A stretch of 64,000 nt of DNA from NCBI GenBank assembly GCA_015478775.1, contig JADMKP010000008.1, forward strand, positions 434,076 through 498,075, written 5' to 3'. The notes beneath the pieces are model-generated. The model saw nothing but the letters and a program-made list of their open reading frames with translations, was not told the DNA's origin and searched no databases. The stretch comes from Fermentimonas sp. (lineage in GTDB: Bacteria; Bacteroidota; Bacteroidia; Bacteroidales; Dysgonomonadaceae). The translations under genes were made by a program, and so were the position numbers. Positions 47,299 through 58,800 of the stretch are shown here, one piece after another (the stretch's first letter is position 1; each line of letters starts with the position of its first letter).

Positions 47299-48399
47299 CT
47301 ATTTCTCCTCTATTATCTCAGCCCCTCTTATCTTGTCATTCTCGTTTAAACCATCAGTAACTTCAATATTAATTCCATCAGAAAGGCCAATAGTAACAAT
47401 ATGACGTTCAAACACCTGAGGGTCTTCACTTTTAACTAGATAAACGAATGATGAGTCACCACTAAACTCTAGCGAACTTTCTGGAATTGTAAGCACCTTA
47501 TCACGCTGATCGAGTTTAATATTTGCATTGGCACTATACCCAGCCCTAATAAATAAGTCGTTGGGAATTGAGAGTGCCGCTTTCATCTCAAACAATATCG
47601 CTCCACTCTCCTCAACACCCTTTGGAGAGATATACTCAAGTGTTGCAGGAATAGTTCGGTCTTGTATTGCACCAATAGTTATATCAATAGGCATACCTGA
47701 TATGAGCTTGCCAACCTCAGTTTCATCAATTTTACCAATAAAAAGCATATCGCTCAGGTCGGCCACCGATGCCACTGTAGTGCCATCATTGAAATTATTG
47801 GATTGAATTACAGAGTTCCCCACCTTTACAGGAATATCTAAAATGGTTCCGTCAACTGTTGATCTAACCAATGTATTACTAGTTGTTGCCGAACTCTGTG
47901 TAATACCAGTGCGTACAAGGCTAAGGTTGTCAGTAGCGGCACGCAACTCTTCCTGATCGTTTTTATATTGCAGATTCACCTTGTCAAACTCTTCAAGAGA
48001 GATAACCGATTTTTCATAAAGCTTCTTATCCCTTTCGTAATTACTCTTGCTTTGATTTGCAGCAATTTGTGCCCTCTCCACACGCGACTCAGCACTGCTG
48101 AGGTTTACCATATCCGGAACAACCTGTATGGTAGCAATAATATCGCCTGCACTAACTATATCACCGGCTTCTTTATGAACTTTTGATATAATTCCAGACA
48201 TCTGTGGTTTAATTAAAATCTCATTGCGTGGCTCAACCTTGCCAGTTGCAACAGTGCTTTTTTCTATATCTCCCATTTCGGGAGCTACAATTGTATACAA
48301 CACAGTTTTGGGCTTCGATTTCTGCCAAAGAAACACAAATGTGGAAATCACTAATAATCCCAATAATGCAAGTCCAATTATTCTCAAAATTCGTTTCAT
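47299..48399 (-). CDS. MacA/HlyD-type periplasmic adaptor
   Basis: A 366-residue membrane-fusion protein: N-terminal membrane anchor (residues 5-26), lipoyl-like halves (VEPRNEILIKPQMSGIISKVHKEAGDIVSAGDIIA and the matching VRSTVDGTILDIPVKVGN), an intervening coiled coil (about residues 100-165) and a beta-barrel C-terminal part. It bridges the MacB-type permease to the TolC-type channel. It lies 19 bp upstream of the tolC-like gene and 73 bp after the permease gene. Confidence 0.93.
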   Translation of the reverse strand: MKRILRIIGLALLGLLVISTFVFLWQKSKPKTVLYTIVAPEMGDIEKSTVATGKVEPRNEILIKPQMSGIISKVHKEAGDIVSAGDIIATIQVVPDMVNLSSAESRVERAQIAANQSKSNYERDKKLYEKSVISLEEFDKVNLQYKNDQEELRAATDNLSLVRTGITQSSATTSNTLVRSTVDGTILDIPVKVGNSVIQSNNFNDGTTVASVADLSDMLFIGKIDETEVGKLISGMPIDITIGAIQDRTIPATLEYISPKGVEESGAILFEMKAALSIPNDLFIRAGYSANANIKLDQRDKVLTIPESSLEFSGDSSFVYLVKSEDPQVFERHIVTIGLSDGINIEVTDGLNENDKIRGAEIIEEK

Positions 48400-48472
48400 A
48401 CTTTAATTTATGTTTTTACTGATTCACAGATATACTTGTTCCAGAATTTTATTTTATCTACTTAATTATATA

Positions 48473-49723
48473 CTACTCCTCTCCAATTGCTTCAACGGGC
48501 TTTATCATCATTGCTCTTTGAGCGGGAGCGTATCCTGCCATTGTACCAATAATTATTAATATAATAAGTGAAGATACAGCCATGGTAAATGATATTTGGG
48601 GGTCTTTGAAGAACTGATCGCTCTGACTTAGCACAATACCCACCGCTCTAAGCAATCCAACACCAACAATTATTCCAGTTACACCAGCAAGCATTGTAAG
48701 AACTATACTTTCGGTTAAAATCTGACCAATTATATTGCGAGGTGTAGCTCCCAGTGCTCTTCTTATACCTATCTCTTTAGTACGCTCGCGAACTGTAACC
48801 AGCATTATATTGCTTACACCAATTGCACCCGCCAAAAGAGTACCCAATCCAACAATCCATATAAGTGCAGCAATACCTATTCCGAGGTTGTTAAACATCT
48901 TAAACTGCTCCTCAATATTCATTGAGAATAGAGCATCTTTATCGTCGGGAGAAATTTGATGTTGCTGTTTTAATATATCCTCTATTTGATCTTGTATAAC
49001 CTTAACAGCTATTCCAGGTTTTGCAGTGGCTGCTAAAAAATGGATAATATTGCCCTGATTAAAAGCCTGCTGCATAGTAGAAAATGGGAGTACAACAGTT
49101 TCTGCAGTTTGTCCTCCAATGCTCACACCAGAAGTGCTACGTGCTACGCCAATGACTTGAAAATAAATACCATTTACACGTATTTGACTTCCCGTTGGAT
49201 CTTCTCCTTTCTGAAAAAGTACCTCATATATTCTTTCACCAATAACACATACTTTTCTTTTTTCTGCTATATCAATTTCATTTACATATCTGCCATATAG
49301 CATCTTACTTTTTTCTATAAGATCATATTCTGGGTAACATCCTTTAACCTGGTATGCGCCACTTCGCTCGGCACGAACAACATTATTATCTGTACCTCCA
49401 CCACCAAAAAGTACGGGTGATATATATTGCAACTCTTTTACACGCTCTCTTATTATAGGGATATCGCTATTAATCATATTCCAGCTACGTCCTTTTCCAA
49501 AACCTTTATAGGCTACAGTAGTGTTATTAGCAGCAAAAAATGCCGAGTTGGTTGCAAAACCTTGAATTTGAGAAGATATTCCTTCCGAGAGCGCATTGCC
49601 TGCACCCACCATTAAAACAAGCATGAGCATTCCCCAAAACACTCCAAAAGCGGTTAGTGCGCTCCTTGATTTGTTGTGAGTTATAGTTACCCATATTTCC
49701 TGCCACCTATCTATATCAAACAT
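48473..49723 (-). CDS. MacB-type ABC transporter permease (second)
   Basis: A 416-residue protein with one N-terminal membrane helix, a large periplasmic MacB-PCD domain (about residues 50-260) and a C-terminal FtsX domain of three helices, with the conserved GIGVSNIMLVTVRERTKEIGIRRALGA-type region. MacB-type exporters act by mechanotransmission, moving peptides or small molecules from the periplasm into TolC. Its ATPase is encoded separately. It is paralogous to the preceding permease, so the transporter is probably a heterodimer. Confidence 0.92.
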   Translation of the reverse strand: MFDIDRWQEIWVTITHNKSRSALTAFGVFWGMLMLVLMVGAGNALSEGISSQIQGFATNSAFFAANNTTVAYKGFGKGRSWNMINSDIPIIRERVKELQYISPVLFGGGGTDNNVVRAERSGAYQVKGCYPEYDLIEKSKMLYGRYVNEIDIAEKRKVCVIGERIYEVLFQKGEDPTGSQIRVNGIYFQVIGVARSTSGVSIGGQTAETVVLPFSTMQQAFNQGNIIHFLAATAKPGIAVKVIQDQIEDILKQQHQISPDDKDALFSMNIEEQFKMFNNLGIGIAALIWIVGLGTLLAGAIGVSNIMLVTVRERTKEIGIRRALGATPRNIIGQILTESIVLTMLAGVTGIIVGVGLLRAVGIVLSQSDQFFKDPQISFTMAVSSLIILIIIGTMAGYAPAQRAMMIKPVEAIGEE

Positions 49724-49751
49724 ATTGATGAATTGTAGATTTACTAATAAA

Positions 49752-51014
49752 TTATTCTTGTCGCATTGCCTCTATTGGCTGCACCTTAACTGCATTTCTT
49801 GCGGGTAAATAACCTGCCAAGACACCCGATATAATTAATATCAAAGTAGCGAAGAAGGCATAACCCATTTCTACAGTTGGATTTTTGAAAACCGACATTT
49901 GAGGCTCTTCTGAAACAACCTGCCCATTTGCGGCTTGCTCCATAACGAAGTTGACTATCTCTGTAAGTCCAATTCCCATAACCAAACCCAAATATCCAAA
50001 TATTGTGGTTATTATAATCGACTCCAAAATAATTGTTTTAAGAATTGAAGAGGGTGGGGCACCAATTGCTTTTCTGATGCCAATCTCACGTGTTCTCTCT
50101 TTAACCGATACAAGCATAATATTACTTACTCCTACGATACCTGCTATGAGAGTCAATATTCCAATTATAGTAACCAGCATTGTTATGCCACCAAATATCT
50201 TCATTGTTTCTACATAATCGGCCTGATTGTTGTTAAGCCAAATAGCTTGAGTATCTTTAGGATCAAAATTCAATCTGCGGCCCATAATTTCACGAATCGA
50301 TTCATTGAATCTATCGTTTTCTGCTTCTGTGGTAAGATTATCAACAGTAAATGTTATCTGATTGAATTTCTTTCCCGGGTTGAATATCAGCTGAGATGTT
50401 GTAAAAGGAATATAAGCATTAGATCCACCCCATTCTTCACGCTTCGAATTTATCCCCACTACTTTAAACATAAGTTGCCCCACCTTAACATTTTTACCTA
50501 GTGGCGACTCATTTTTGAATAAGAGTTCGGCGATTTTTTTGTCTAATACTATCACCTTATTTCTGGAATTCATGTCGAGTTGATTGATAAAGCGCCCTTC
50601 ATTCTGTTTCATTTCCAGTTTCTCAATATTAAAGTAGTTGGGCATAACCCCTCTTATCTGGTATGATCCATATTCTTCACCATAAAATATATTTTGTGTA
50701 GTGTTTGTGCGCGCTGTTATTAATCTACTCTCCTCCACCTCTTCTCTAATAAGATCTAGCTCACTGTTGGTGAATTGCAAATATCGCTCCGTTTTTAGTC
50801 CTTTATAAGGCATGGAGGTTGTGCCAGACCATAAATTGATTCTATTAATTGCCCTAGAACTGAAGTTTTCCATTACCCCATTTTTGAGGCCATTTCCAGC
50901 TCCCAACAAGACAATAAGTATAAATATGCCCCACGAAACAGAAAGTCCTGTAAGCGTAGTTCGCAACTTATTCTTTTTTAGAGTTGTAAAAATCTCTTGC
51001 AACAAATCCATCAT
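49752..51014 (-). CDS. MacB-type ABC transporter permease (first)
   Basis: A 420-residue permease with the same layout as the next one: N-terminal helix (about residues 18-38), MacB-PCD periplasmic domain, and C-terminal FtsX domain with GVSNIMLVSVKERTREIGIRKAIGA. A short extra segment (VVSEEPQMSVFKNP) lies between the last helices. Its start overlaps the ATPase stop by 4 nt (ATGA), showing translational coupling. The two permeases probably form a heterodimer with the ATPase on the cytoplasmic side. Confidence 0.92.
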   Translation of the reverse strand: MMDLLQEIFTTLKKNKLRTTLTGLSVSWGIFILIVLLGAGNGLKNGVMENFSSRAINRINLWSGTTSMPYKGLKTERYLQFTNSELDLIREEVEESRLITARTNTTQNIFYGEEYGSYQIRGVMPNYFNIEKLEMKQNEGRFINQLDMNSRNKVIVLDKKIAELLFKNESPLGKNVKVGQLMFKVVGINSKREEWGGSNAYIPFTTSQLIFNPGKKFNQITFTVDNLTTEAENDRFNESIREIMGRRLNFDPKDTQAIWLNNNQADYVETMKIFGGITMLVTIIGILTLIAGIVGVSNIMLVSVKERTREIGIRKAIGAPPSSILKTIILESIIITTIFGYLGLVMGIGLTEIVNFVMEQAANGQVVSEEPQMSVFKNPTVEMGYAFFATLILIISGVLAGYLPARNAVKVQPIEAMRQE

Positions 51015-51751
51015 AATATCAGACTGTTTGTTGGTATTGTTTGATTGATAGATTTTTGTGTAAAAACACCATCATTCTTATGATTCTCGTATTCTATCAT
51101 CCCGTCTTTAAGATGAATGATGCGGTTAGTAGCTTCTGCTACAGACATTTCGTGAGTTACAATAATTGTTGTTATACCCTCTTTGTTGAGATTAGTGAGC
51201 ACGTTCATTACTTCAACTGTGGTTGAACTATCGAGAGCTCCGGTAGGTTCATCTGCAAGAATAATCTTAGGATTAGAAATCATTGCACGCGCTATAGCCA
51301 CACGTTGCTTTTGCCCACCCGAAAGCTCATTAGGCATATGATGAGCCCAATCTTTCAATCCCATTTTATCAAGATGCTCCATCGCAATTATATTTCTTTT
51401 TTTGCGACTCACTTTTTTGTAGTAAAGAGGAAGGGCAACATTTTCGAGGGCATTTTTAAAGTTGATAAGGTTAAACGACTGAAATACAAATCCTATGTAC
51501 TCATTCCTGTACTTAGCAGCTGTTTTTTCATTCAAATCTTTGATGACTGTGCCATTTAGGTGATATTTGCCCTCATCATAAGTGTCAAGAATTCCCAGAA
51601 TGTTTAAAAGGGTAGATTTGCCAGAACCCGAAGCACCCATAATAGAAACATATTCACCGGTTTCAATATCAAGATTGAGTCCTTTTAATACATGTAGTGA
51701 GAGAGCTTCGGTATGATAGGATTTATGTAATTGTCGGATTTGTATCATCAT
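51011..51751 (-). CDS. MacB/LolD-type ABC transporter ATPase
   Basis: A 246-residue nucleotide-binding subunit with Walker [10 protein letters not shown] (residues 39-47), Q-loop FQSFNL, signature LSGGQKQR, Walker [13 protein letters not shown] and switch histidine in VTHE. This is the LolD/MacB/FtsE group that works with FtsX-type permeases. It is the first gene of the export operon, 18 nt after a good promoter -7 box. The substrate is unknown: candidates are antimicrobial peptides, lipids or siderophore-like compounds. Confidence 0.94.
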   Translation of the reverse strand: MMIQIRQLHKSYHTEALSLHVLKGLNLDIETGEYVSIMGASGSGKSTLLNILGILDTYDEGKYHLNGTVIKDLNEKTAAKYRNEYIGFVFQSFNLINFKNALENVALPLYYKKVSRKKRNIIAMEHLDKMGLKDWAHHMPNELSGGQKQRVAIARAMISNPKIILADEPTGALDSSTTVEVMNVLTNLNKEGITTIIVTHEMSVAEATNRIIHLKDGMIEYENHKNDGVFTQKSINQTIPTNSLIL

Positions 51752-51768
51752 TAAATTGGTTTATGACG

Positions 51769-51800
51769 CAAATATATGCCATTCCAATGTACTATGCAAT
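51769..51800 (-). promoter_or_regulatory. promoter of the MacAB-TolC-type operon
   Basis: On the minus strand ATTG (51797-51800), 20 nt, then TATATTTG (51769-51776), a full TAnnTTTG match with a one-base-off -33 box. The expected start is about 10 nt before the ATG. Confidence 0.55.
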
Positions 51801-51915
51801 ACATAATACTAGAAAGTTTTAAAAATTAATAAAAATTAAGTATATATATAATTTGCCTATAGTGCAACTGTAATTTATACACTTTATATAGACCAATTAT
51901 ATGGGTAATAATTAT

Positions 51916-51923
51916 TATCTTTG
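51916..51923 (+). promoter_or_regulatory. -7 box TATCTTTG of the pflB promoter
   Basis: A full TAnnTTTG match about 100 nt before the pflB ATG. No -33 TTTG is found at the usual distance, so an activator could be involved. The rest of the 271-bp divergent gap is AT-rich without other signals. Confidence 0.5.
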
Positions 51924-52022
51924 CACACATAAAGAATTTTGGGTTATTAATTACAAGAGGGGCTTTTAGGTCTGAATGTTATATATCCCTATGTTTAACA
52001 ATTTTAGGTTATTAATTTCATT

Positions 52023-54266
52023 ATGATTGAACAGCAAGAAAAGGCATGGGAACATTTCAAGGGTGAGGTGTGGAAAAGAGAAATCAATGTAAGAGAGTTT
52101 ATTCAATTTAACTATACTCCGTATGTTGGAGACGATAGTTTCTTAGTTGAACCTACTGAAAAGACATTAAAAGTTTGGGACAAATTGTCTGAAATGTTCA
52201 AGGTAGAGCGTGAAAAAGGAGTTTATGACACAGAGACAAAAATTCCTCAACGCATAGATGCTTACGGTCCCGGCTATATCGACAAGGATAATGAAGTTAT
52301 TGTGGGTGTTCAAACAGATGCACCTCTTAAAAGAGGTATATTTCCAAATGGCGGAATCCGGATGGTTGAAAATAGCCTTAACGCTTATGGATATGAACTG
52401 AATCCCGTAACTAAAGAAATATTTACCCGTTACAGAAAGACACACAACGAAGGGGTTTTCTCAGCATATAACAAAGAAATGATTGCTGCTCGCCGTTCAG
52501 GTATTATTACTGGATTACCAGATGCCTACGGAAGAGGTAGAATTATTGGTGATTATCGCAGAGTTCCATTATATGGTACAGAAGCCCTTAAAAAAGAAAG
52601 AAAAAGATACTTCGAGAGATTAGATATTCAAGAACTTACAGAAGATACCATACGTTGTCGCGAAGAAGTATCTGAGCAAATTAAAGCTTACAGCGATTTT
52701 GAAAAAATGTGTGCGGGTTATGGTTTTGATGTAACTCGACCAGCGCAAAATGCACATGAAGCAGTTCAATTTCTTTATTTTGCTTATCTGGCAGCAGTAA
52801 AAGATCAAGATGGAGCAGCAATGTCACTTGGTCGCACTTCAACATTTTTAGATATATACATACAGCGTGATATTAAAGCTGGTGTGCTTACCGAAGATGA
52901 GGCACAAGAACTAATTGATCAGTTTATTATTAAATTGAGAATAGTGCGCTTTCTTCGTACACCTGATTATAACGATCTGTTCTCTGGAGACCCTGTTTGG
53001 GTAACCGAATCATTAGGTGGACAGGGATTGGATGGAAGGACCCTGGTAACACGCACTTCATTCCGTTATTTGCATACATTATATAATCTTGGACCATCTC
53101 CCGAGCCAAACCTTACGGTTCTATGGTCTAAAGACTCTCCTGAAACATGGAAGAAGTTCTGTGCCAAGGTATCTATAGATACATCTGCTATTCAGTATGA
53201 AAATGATGATTTAATGCGTCCCGATTATGGCGACGATTATGGTATTGCTTGTTGTGTTTCTCCAATGAAAATTGGAAAACAAATGCAATTGTTTGGTGCA
53301 AGAGCAAACCTTGCAAAAGCTCTCTTGTATGCCATTAATGGTGGTAGAGACGAAATCTCGGGAGCTCAGATATCACCTAAGTTTGAGGCAATCACAAGTG
53401 AGTATCTCGATTACGATGAGGTAGTGGATAAGTTTGAAACAATGATGAAGTGGTTAGCAAAAGTATATGTTAATGCACTAAAGATTATTCATTATATGCA
53501 CGATAAGTATGCATATGAAGCTTACCAGATGTCATTGCATGATGGTGATGTTGAGAGAATTCGTGCAACGGGAATTGCAGGTATCTCAATTGTGGCCGAC
53601 TCGCTTGCAGCTATTCGCGATGCAAAGGTTAAGGTTATACGTGATGAGAGAGGATTGGCAGTTGATTTTGAGCGTGAAGGTGAATATGTGCCATTTGGAA
53701 ATAATGACGATCGCACAGATTTAATTGCTGTTAAAGTAACTGAAAGGTTTATGGAGTATCTGCGTATGCATGAAACATACCGTGGTGCAAAACCAACTCA
53801 ATCACTTCTTACAATTACATCAAATGTGGTTTACGGTAAAAAAACCGGTACTACGCCCGATGGACGTCAGGCAGGAACGCCTTTTGCACCTGGTGCTAAC
53901 CCAATGAATGGTCGCGATAAGAAAGGCGCGGTTGCTGCACTTGCATCTGTCGCAAAACTACCCTTTCAGCACGCTAAGGATGGTATATCATATACATTTG
54001 CTATCTCTCCTGGAACACTTGGAAAGGAAACTGATATAAGAGTGAATAACCTTACTGGTTTATTAGATGGTTATTTCACTCCCGACGGTGGACAACACTT
54101 AAATGTAAACGTATTCGACTCGGAGCTTTTGATAGACGCGATGAATCACCCTGAGAGATATCCACAGCTCACAATCAGAGTTTCGGGATACGCGGTTAAC
54201 TTTGTTAAGTTGACTAAAGAGCAGCAACTAGATGTTATTTCAAGAACAATTAACAAGACGCTGTGA
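52023..54266 (+). CDS. pflB: pyruvate formate-lyase
   Basis: A 747-residue glycyl-radical enzyme. The catalytic cysteine pair C410-C411 is in [12 protein letters not shown], as Cys418-Cys419 of E. coli PflB. The radical glycine is G722 in [14 protein letters not shown] near the C-terminus. It converts pyruvate and CoA to acetyl-CoA and formate under anaerobic conditions. The ACCVSPM motif and adjacent activase favour PFL over choline or diol/glycerol dehydratase relatives. Its final codons overlap the start of the pflA gene. Confidence 0.96.
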   Translation: MIEQQEKAWEHFKGEVWKREINVREFIQFNYTPYVGDDSFLVEPTEKTLKVWDKLSEMFKVEREKGVYDTETKIPQRIDAYGPGYIDKDNEVIVGVQTDAPLKRGIFPNGGIRMVENSLNAYGYELNPVTKEIFTRYRKTHNEGVFSAYNKEMIAARRSGIITGLPDAYGRGRIIGDYRRVPLYGTEALKKERKRYFERLDIQELTEDTIRCREEVSEQIKAYSDFEKMCAGYGFDVTRPAQNAHEAVQFLYFAYLAAVKDQDGAAMSLGRTSTFLDIYIQRDIKAGVLTEDEAQELIDQFIIKLRIVRFLRTPDYNDLFSGDPVWVTESLGGQGLDGRTLVTRTSFRYLHTLYNLGPSPEPNLTVLWSKDSPETWKKFCAKVSIDTSAIQYENDDLMRPDYGDDYGIACCVSPMKIGKQMQLFGARANLAKALLYAINGGRDEISGAQISPKFEAITSEYLDYDEVVDKFETMMKWLAKVYVNALKIIHYMHDKYAYEAYQMSLHDGDVERIRATGIAGISIVADSLAAIRDAKVKVIRDERGLAVDFEREGEYVPFGNNDDRTDLIAVKVTERFMEYLRMHETYRGAKPTQSLLTITSNVVYGKKTGTTPDGRQAGTPFAPGANPMNGRDKKGAVAALASVAKLPFQHAKDGISYTFAISPGTLGKETDIRVNNLTGLLDGYFTPDGGQHLNVNVFDSELLIDAMNHPERYPQLTIRVSGYAVNFVKLTKEQQLDVISRTINKTL

Positions 54267-54994
54267 TAAAAGGTAGGATCCACTCTTTAGAAAGTTTTGG
54301 TACTGTTGACGGACCGGGCATTCGCTTTGTTATTTTTATGCAAGGCTGCCCACTTCGTTGCCTCTACTGTCACAACCCCGATACTTGGGATGTGAATGTT
54401 GAGCCAGCTTATTTGATGACTGCTCAAGAGCTTTTAGAAGAGGTGTTAAAATACAAAAGATTCATCTTAAACGGAGGTGTAACTGTAACAGGTGGAGAAC
54501 CCCTGTTGCAGTCCGCTTTTCTTAAAGAGTTTTTTAAGCTATGCCGTGAAGAGGGTATCCATACTGCACTTGATACATCAGGGTCAATTACCAGCACTTC
54601 TGCATTTGAAATGCTTGAGTATGTTGATTTGGTATTGCTTGATATTAAAGCAATAGAACCCGAGCTTCATAAACATCTTACAAAAGCAAAAATTGATAAA
54701 CCGCTTGCCTTTTTAAATCATTTGCAAGAGATTGGTAAGGATACATGGATAAGACATGTTGTTGTGCCAGATCTTACCGATGATAAAGAGCAGCTTGAGA
54801 AATTGGCCCATTATCTTACACAGTTTAGTATAATAAAGAAGGTTGAATTGCTTCCATATCATATAATGGGAGTTTCAAAATATGAGGAGATGGGAATGGA
54901 ATATGCACTTAAGGATACCAAAGCTCTTTCTTCTGAGCAGCTTGCAGTAGCCGAGGGTATTTTCTCTGACAAAGGGTTGCCATTAAAAATTTAA
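54263..54994 (+). CDS. pflA: pyruvate formate-lyase activating enzyme
   Basis: A 243-residue radical SAM activase. The N-terminal [21 protein letters not shown] and the cluster motif CPLRCLYC (CxxxCxxC) are typical, followed by [13 protein letters not shown] for SAM binding. It abstracts a hydrogen from G722 of PflB to make the glycyl radical. The start is a GTG at 54263 that overlaps the PflB stop codon (GTGA), implying coupled translation. It lacks the extra ferredoxin insert of longer glycyl-radical activases. Confidence 0.95.
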   Translation: MIKGRIHSLESFGTVDGPGIRFVIFMQGCPLRCLYCHNPDTWDVNVEPAYLMTAQELLEEVLKYKRFILNGGVTVTGGEPLLQSAFLKEFFKLCREEGIHTALDTSGSITSTSAFEMLEYVDLVLLDIKAIEPELHKHLTKAKIDKPLAFLNHLQEIGKDTWIRHVVVPDLTDDKEQLEKLAHYLTQFSIIKKVELLPYHIMGVSKYEEMGMEYALKDTKALSSEQLAVAEGIFSDKGLPLKI

Positions 54995-55000
54995 CTTATA

Positions 55001-55056
55001 ACTCTAAATTTTAAAATTTAAAACTCTAAGATTTATAATTTAAAACTCTAAAAACT
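55001..55056. repeat. 22-bp AT-rich tandem repeat after pflA
   Basis: Two and a half copies of a 22-bp unit starting ACTCTAA and ending ATTTAAA (55001-55022, 55023-55044, partial from 55045). It lies in the 93-bp gap between pflA and the convergent deacetylase gene. No clear terminator hairpin is seen there apart from weak AT pairing. Confidence 0.6.
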
Positions 55057-55087
55057 AAGAATAGGTTAGCTTAACTTAACGCTTTTA

Positions 55088-55705
55088 CTACTTCACTAAT
55101 TCAAAAGTATAGCCCTGCTCAATTAGCCACTCAATGGCTTTGGGCAGGGCATATTTCATATTAACCTCAGCCTTAAGTGAGTCGTGAAATACAATAATTG
55201 ACCCATCGCGGGTATATCTTTTTACATTCTCAAGCACCTGCTGAGGATTCATATATCTGCTATAGTCGCGGGTTACAACGTCCCACATAATAATTTTATA
55301 ACCTTTCTTTTTTAATAGTGCAGGTTGCGGAAATATCATATGACCATGTGGAGGTCTGAAAAGATTTGAGTGAATCAACTCCTTCGCCTGATGCGTATTA
55401 TTTAGAAATGTCAACGGCTTGTTTTGCCAGCCCTGAAGATGATGAAATGTGTGATTGCCAACGGCATGCCCCCGATTAAGTAAATCTTCATAAATATGGC
55501 CATATTTACGAACATTATCTCCTACACAAAAGAAAGTAGCTTTTATGCTATATTTATCAAGTACATCAAGCACCCATGGTGTAACCTCAGGTATTGGTCC
55601 ATCATCAAAAGTGAGATAGACCGTCTTTTTGTTTGGCACAGGTATGCGCCAAATAGCATTTGGAAATAATGCCCTATATAGTATGGGTGGTTGTTCAATT
55701 AGCAT
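55088..55705 (-). CDS. NodB-type polysaccharide deacetylase
   Basis: A 205-residue carbohydrate esterase family 4 domain. It has motif 1 TFDDGP (catalytic base and metal Asp), motif 2 HTFHH (metal histidines), motif 3 RPPHG and a C-terminal IVFHDS histidine. No signal peptide is obvious, so it may be cytoplasmic, or the true start may be different. Substrates in the family are N-acetylglucosamine residues of peptidoglycan, chitin-like chains or surface glycans. The start codon lies within a 21-bp tandem duplication (separate entry). A DUF2723 membrane protein gene lies 101 bp upstream on the same strand. Confidence 0.88.
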   Translation of the reverse strand: MLIEQPPILYRALFPNAIWRIPVPNKKTVYLTFDDGPIPEVTPWVLDVLDKYSIKATFFCVGDNVRKYGHIYEDLLNRGHAVGNHTFHHLQGWQNKPLTFLNNTHQAKELIHSNLFRPPHGHMIFPQPALLKKKGYKIIMWDVVTRDYSRYMNPQQVLENVKRYTRDGSIIVFHDSLKAEVNMKYALPKAIEWLIEQGYTFELVK

Positions 55706-55720
55706 GCTCGGTTGTTCAAT
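55689..55720 (-). repeat. 21-bp tandem duplication across the deacetylase start codon
   Basis: On the minus strand ATTGAACAACC occurs at 55720-55710 and again at 55699-55689, 21 bp apart, with the ATG between them. Read in frame the two copies encode IEQP before and after the initiator Met, so the start region was duplicated by seven codons. Confidence 0.6.
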
Positions 55721-55806
55721 GCTTTTTTAAATGAGAGCTAGATCGCATAGTATCACTACAGTACACTGCCTTTCTCTTAACTATTTTGTGAATTTATAAT
55801 TAATTA

Positions 55807-58800
55807 TTATTGAGATGATACACCATATTGTTCCAATAGTCTTGGATTAAACTGTTTCATTATACCCATAGCTTCCTGCATAATATCATATTCATTAGAC
55901 TTTAATACAGTGTCATGTTCTGGAGCGGTGTAATATCCTCTAACGGAGCTGTCTGTGACATCCTTCAATATAGTGTCTCCAACATATGGAACTCCAATCA
56001 TATAAAACGATTGTGCGAGTTGCAACAGTTCATCAGTCATCACTAAGTAATTATCAAAATCATACATTTGATATATGCTTTTGATAAGTAGTAGCGGGCT
56101 CACATTATTATAAATGATATCCGACAATGAGTTAGCTATATCTTGCGGTTTTAATCTCTTAAACCAGTTCATATTTGCATTTACTCTATTGTGGATAGTT
56201 GAAACCAGTTCCTTACCCTTTTCAGTCTCACCAGTTTGAAAATAAGACCTTGCGTAAATCAGCCCGTCAGTTCCATATGGTACAACAGAATCGGATATCA
56301 TTGAGGTAACCTTATCCAGTGCCGTATTGGCTCTTTCTAAATCACCGGCATCAATGAGAGCTTCAATAAGTTGTGTAAAGTATAACCTATATGTGGATAG
56401 CATGCGTCTGCTGGTTTCATCCATATATATGTTAGGATTATTCTCCAGTCCACCCCATCTAAATTTATTAACCATTGTTTCGTAGGCCACATCTAAGTTT
56501 ACTCCGTTATTGAGAGGGCTTCCCGGCACTACCTGATATGTGAGTCCGTTTAGTGAGAAGTTGGTATCCTGTAAGTTCATATATAATGAAGGAGTGATTG
56601 TTGTTGCAAAATGAATTGGACGCTCCCAATTGTCATCATTTAAATTTGATAGCAACTCCAGCATCATAATTTCTTGTCGGTAAACAGCCTGTTTGCCATC
56701 AAGTCTTATAAGCATTTTATCAGTTGGTTCAGCTCCCAATGCCTCCCAATTAACTTTGTCGATATTAACATCCAGAGAAAGCAAACTACCGGGTATAACC
56801 TGAGTTGTACCAGTAGAGAACGGATTTTGAGGTTGAGCATTTTCTCCGGTACGCAAATTTTCCATTGTCTGTTTCAATGAAATAGTATCCCTGAAAGCGC
56901 TTCTATCGTAATAGTTACCATAAGAAACTGGCAATATCTCGCTTTGTTGTAAAGCTTTTTCAATCTCTTGTTTGGTAATTACAAATGCTGCAGCACCGGC
57001 ATCGCTAGAATATCTTTCCCTGCTCCATTTAATTGGAAGTGGTTCCGACTCATATGCTGGGCGCAATAACTGATCAAGATACCATTCAGTTTGCAAGAAG
57101 CTAAGATTTGTAACCCTCACATCGGTGCGGTAACCTTCAGTCTCCTGCACATACCAAAGAGGATAAGTATCATTGTCGCCATTTGTAAAAAGTATACCAT
57201 TCTCTCCAACACTACTTAGGTAGTTCATACCCGTGTCACGCGCAAGAGTTCTACCAGAGCGATCATGATCATCCCAGTTTTGAGAAGCCATTTGCACAGG
57301 TACTATCAGGCATGCCACAGCAGCTATGGCCGAGGCCACCTTATTGTTTTGGATATATTGTTTTAAGAAAAGACTTATTCCCGCTACTCCCATTCCCACC
57401 CATATAGAGAAAGCATAGAAAGAACCTGCATATGCATAGTCCCTCTCTCGTGGCTCCATAAAGGTTTGGTTGAGATATAGAATAATTGCCAGCCCTGTCA
57501 TGAAGAATAGCATAAACACAACAACAAAGCTCTTCTTACCCCTTTCTTCAAGTCGAAGTTGATAAAGAATTCCAATTATACCTAGTATAAGTGGAAGCAT
57601 AAAATATTTATTACGCCCTTTATTATCAATAATATCCGGGGCAATATCTTTTTGCGGTCCAAGACCCAGCACATACTCATCAATAAATGAGATGCCGGTA
57701 ATCCAATTACCCTTTGTCATTCCGCCATCTCCCTGCATGTCGTTCTGACGACCCGAGAAGTTCCACAGAAAGTAACGCCAATACATATAATTGAACTGGT
57801 AGCCAAACATATATTTCATGTTTTGCCATAGGGTAGGTTTGCTGTTTGGATCTGTTACACCACCCCAGCGTTCATATCCAATAATATGATTTCTGAAAGA
57901 TGGATTGTTAGGATTTGAATGCATCCTTGGTAGGAGCATAGTATTGGAATATTTATATCTGGGTGAAGTTGTCTTTTCATATCTATCTTTCTGTTCAGGT
58001 GATGTTTTCAAAATCCTTTTATAGGCTACCCTTTCACCATCACTTATGGCCGTACCATTCGCATTTCTTTCTATTTGCGACGCATAAGTTGTTCCGTGAA
58101 TAAGCGGAGTTTCACCATACTGTTCGCGGTTGAGGTAGCTACCCAATGAGAAGATATCAATTGGAGAGTTTAAATCGAGAGGAGGGTTTGCTGAAGATCT
58201 AATAGGGATAATTGCGTAAGCAGAGAAGCCAATAAGAATTACCATTAAGCATGATATAGAAAGATTTATAAACCTCATACTTATCCTCTTGCTCCTGAAC
58301 ACGAAATATGCACCAATGGCAAATAAGATAACCCAGAGCCAAGGGCTTCCCCCTATAAAGAGTACACCTGTTAGGGCAAGTGTAACAAAGAGCGCTGCTT
58401 TTGCTCTACTAGGCTTACCTTTAGCAGATATTGTTTCGAATAAACCCCATGCAATGGTAGCTACTAATATAAATAGATAGAAGAAGAGTCCTGAATTAAA
58501 CGAAAGTCCAAAACTATTTACAAAAAGAAGTTCAAACCATCCACCCATTTTTGTAAATCCTGGTATGACACCCCACATAAGTATAATGATTAAACCAAAA
58601 GATATCAATAGTGATTTAATTGCTCCCTTCCATGTTGCATTTTCATTATTTTTGAAATAATAGACAAGCACAATTGCAGGAATGCACAGGAGGTTAAGTA
58701 AGTGAACTCCAATGGAGAGACCCATTACGTAGGCAATTAATACCAGCCATTTATCGGAGTGAACTTTATGTGCATTATCTTCCCATTTAAGTATGAGCCA

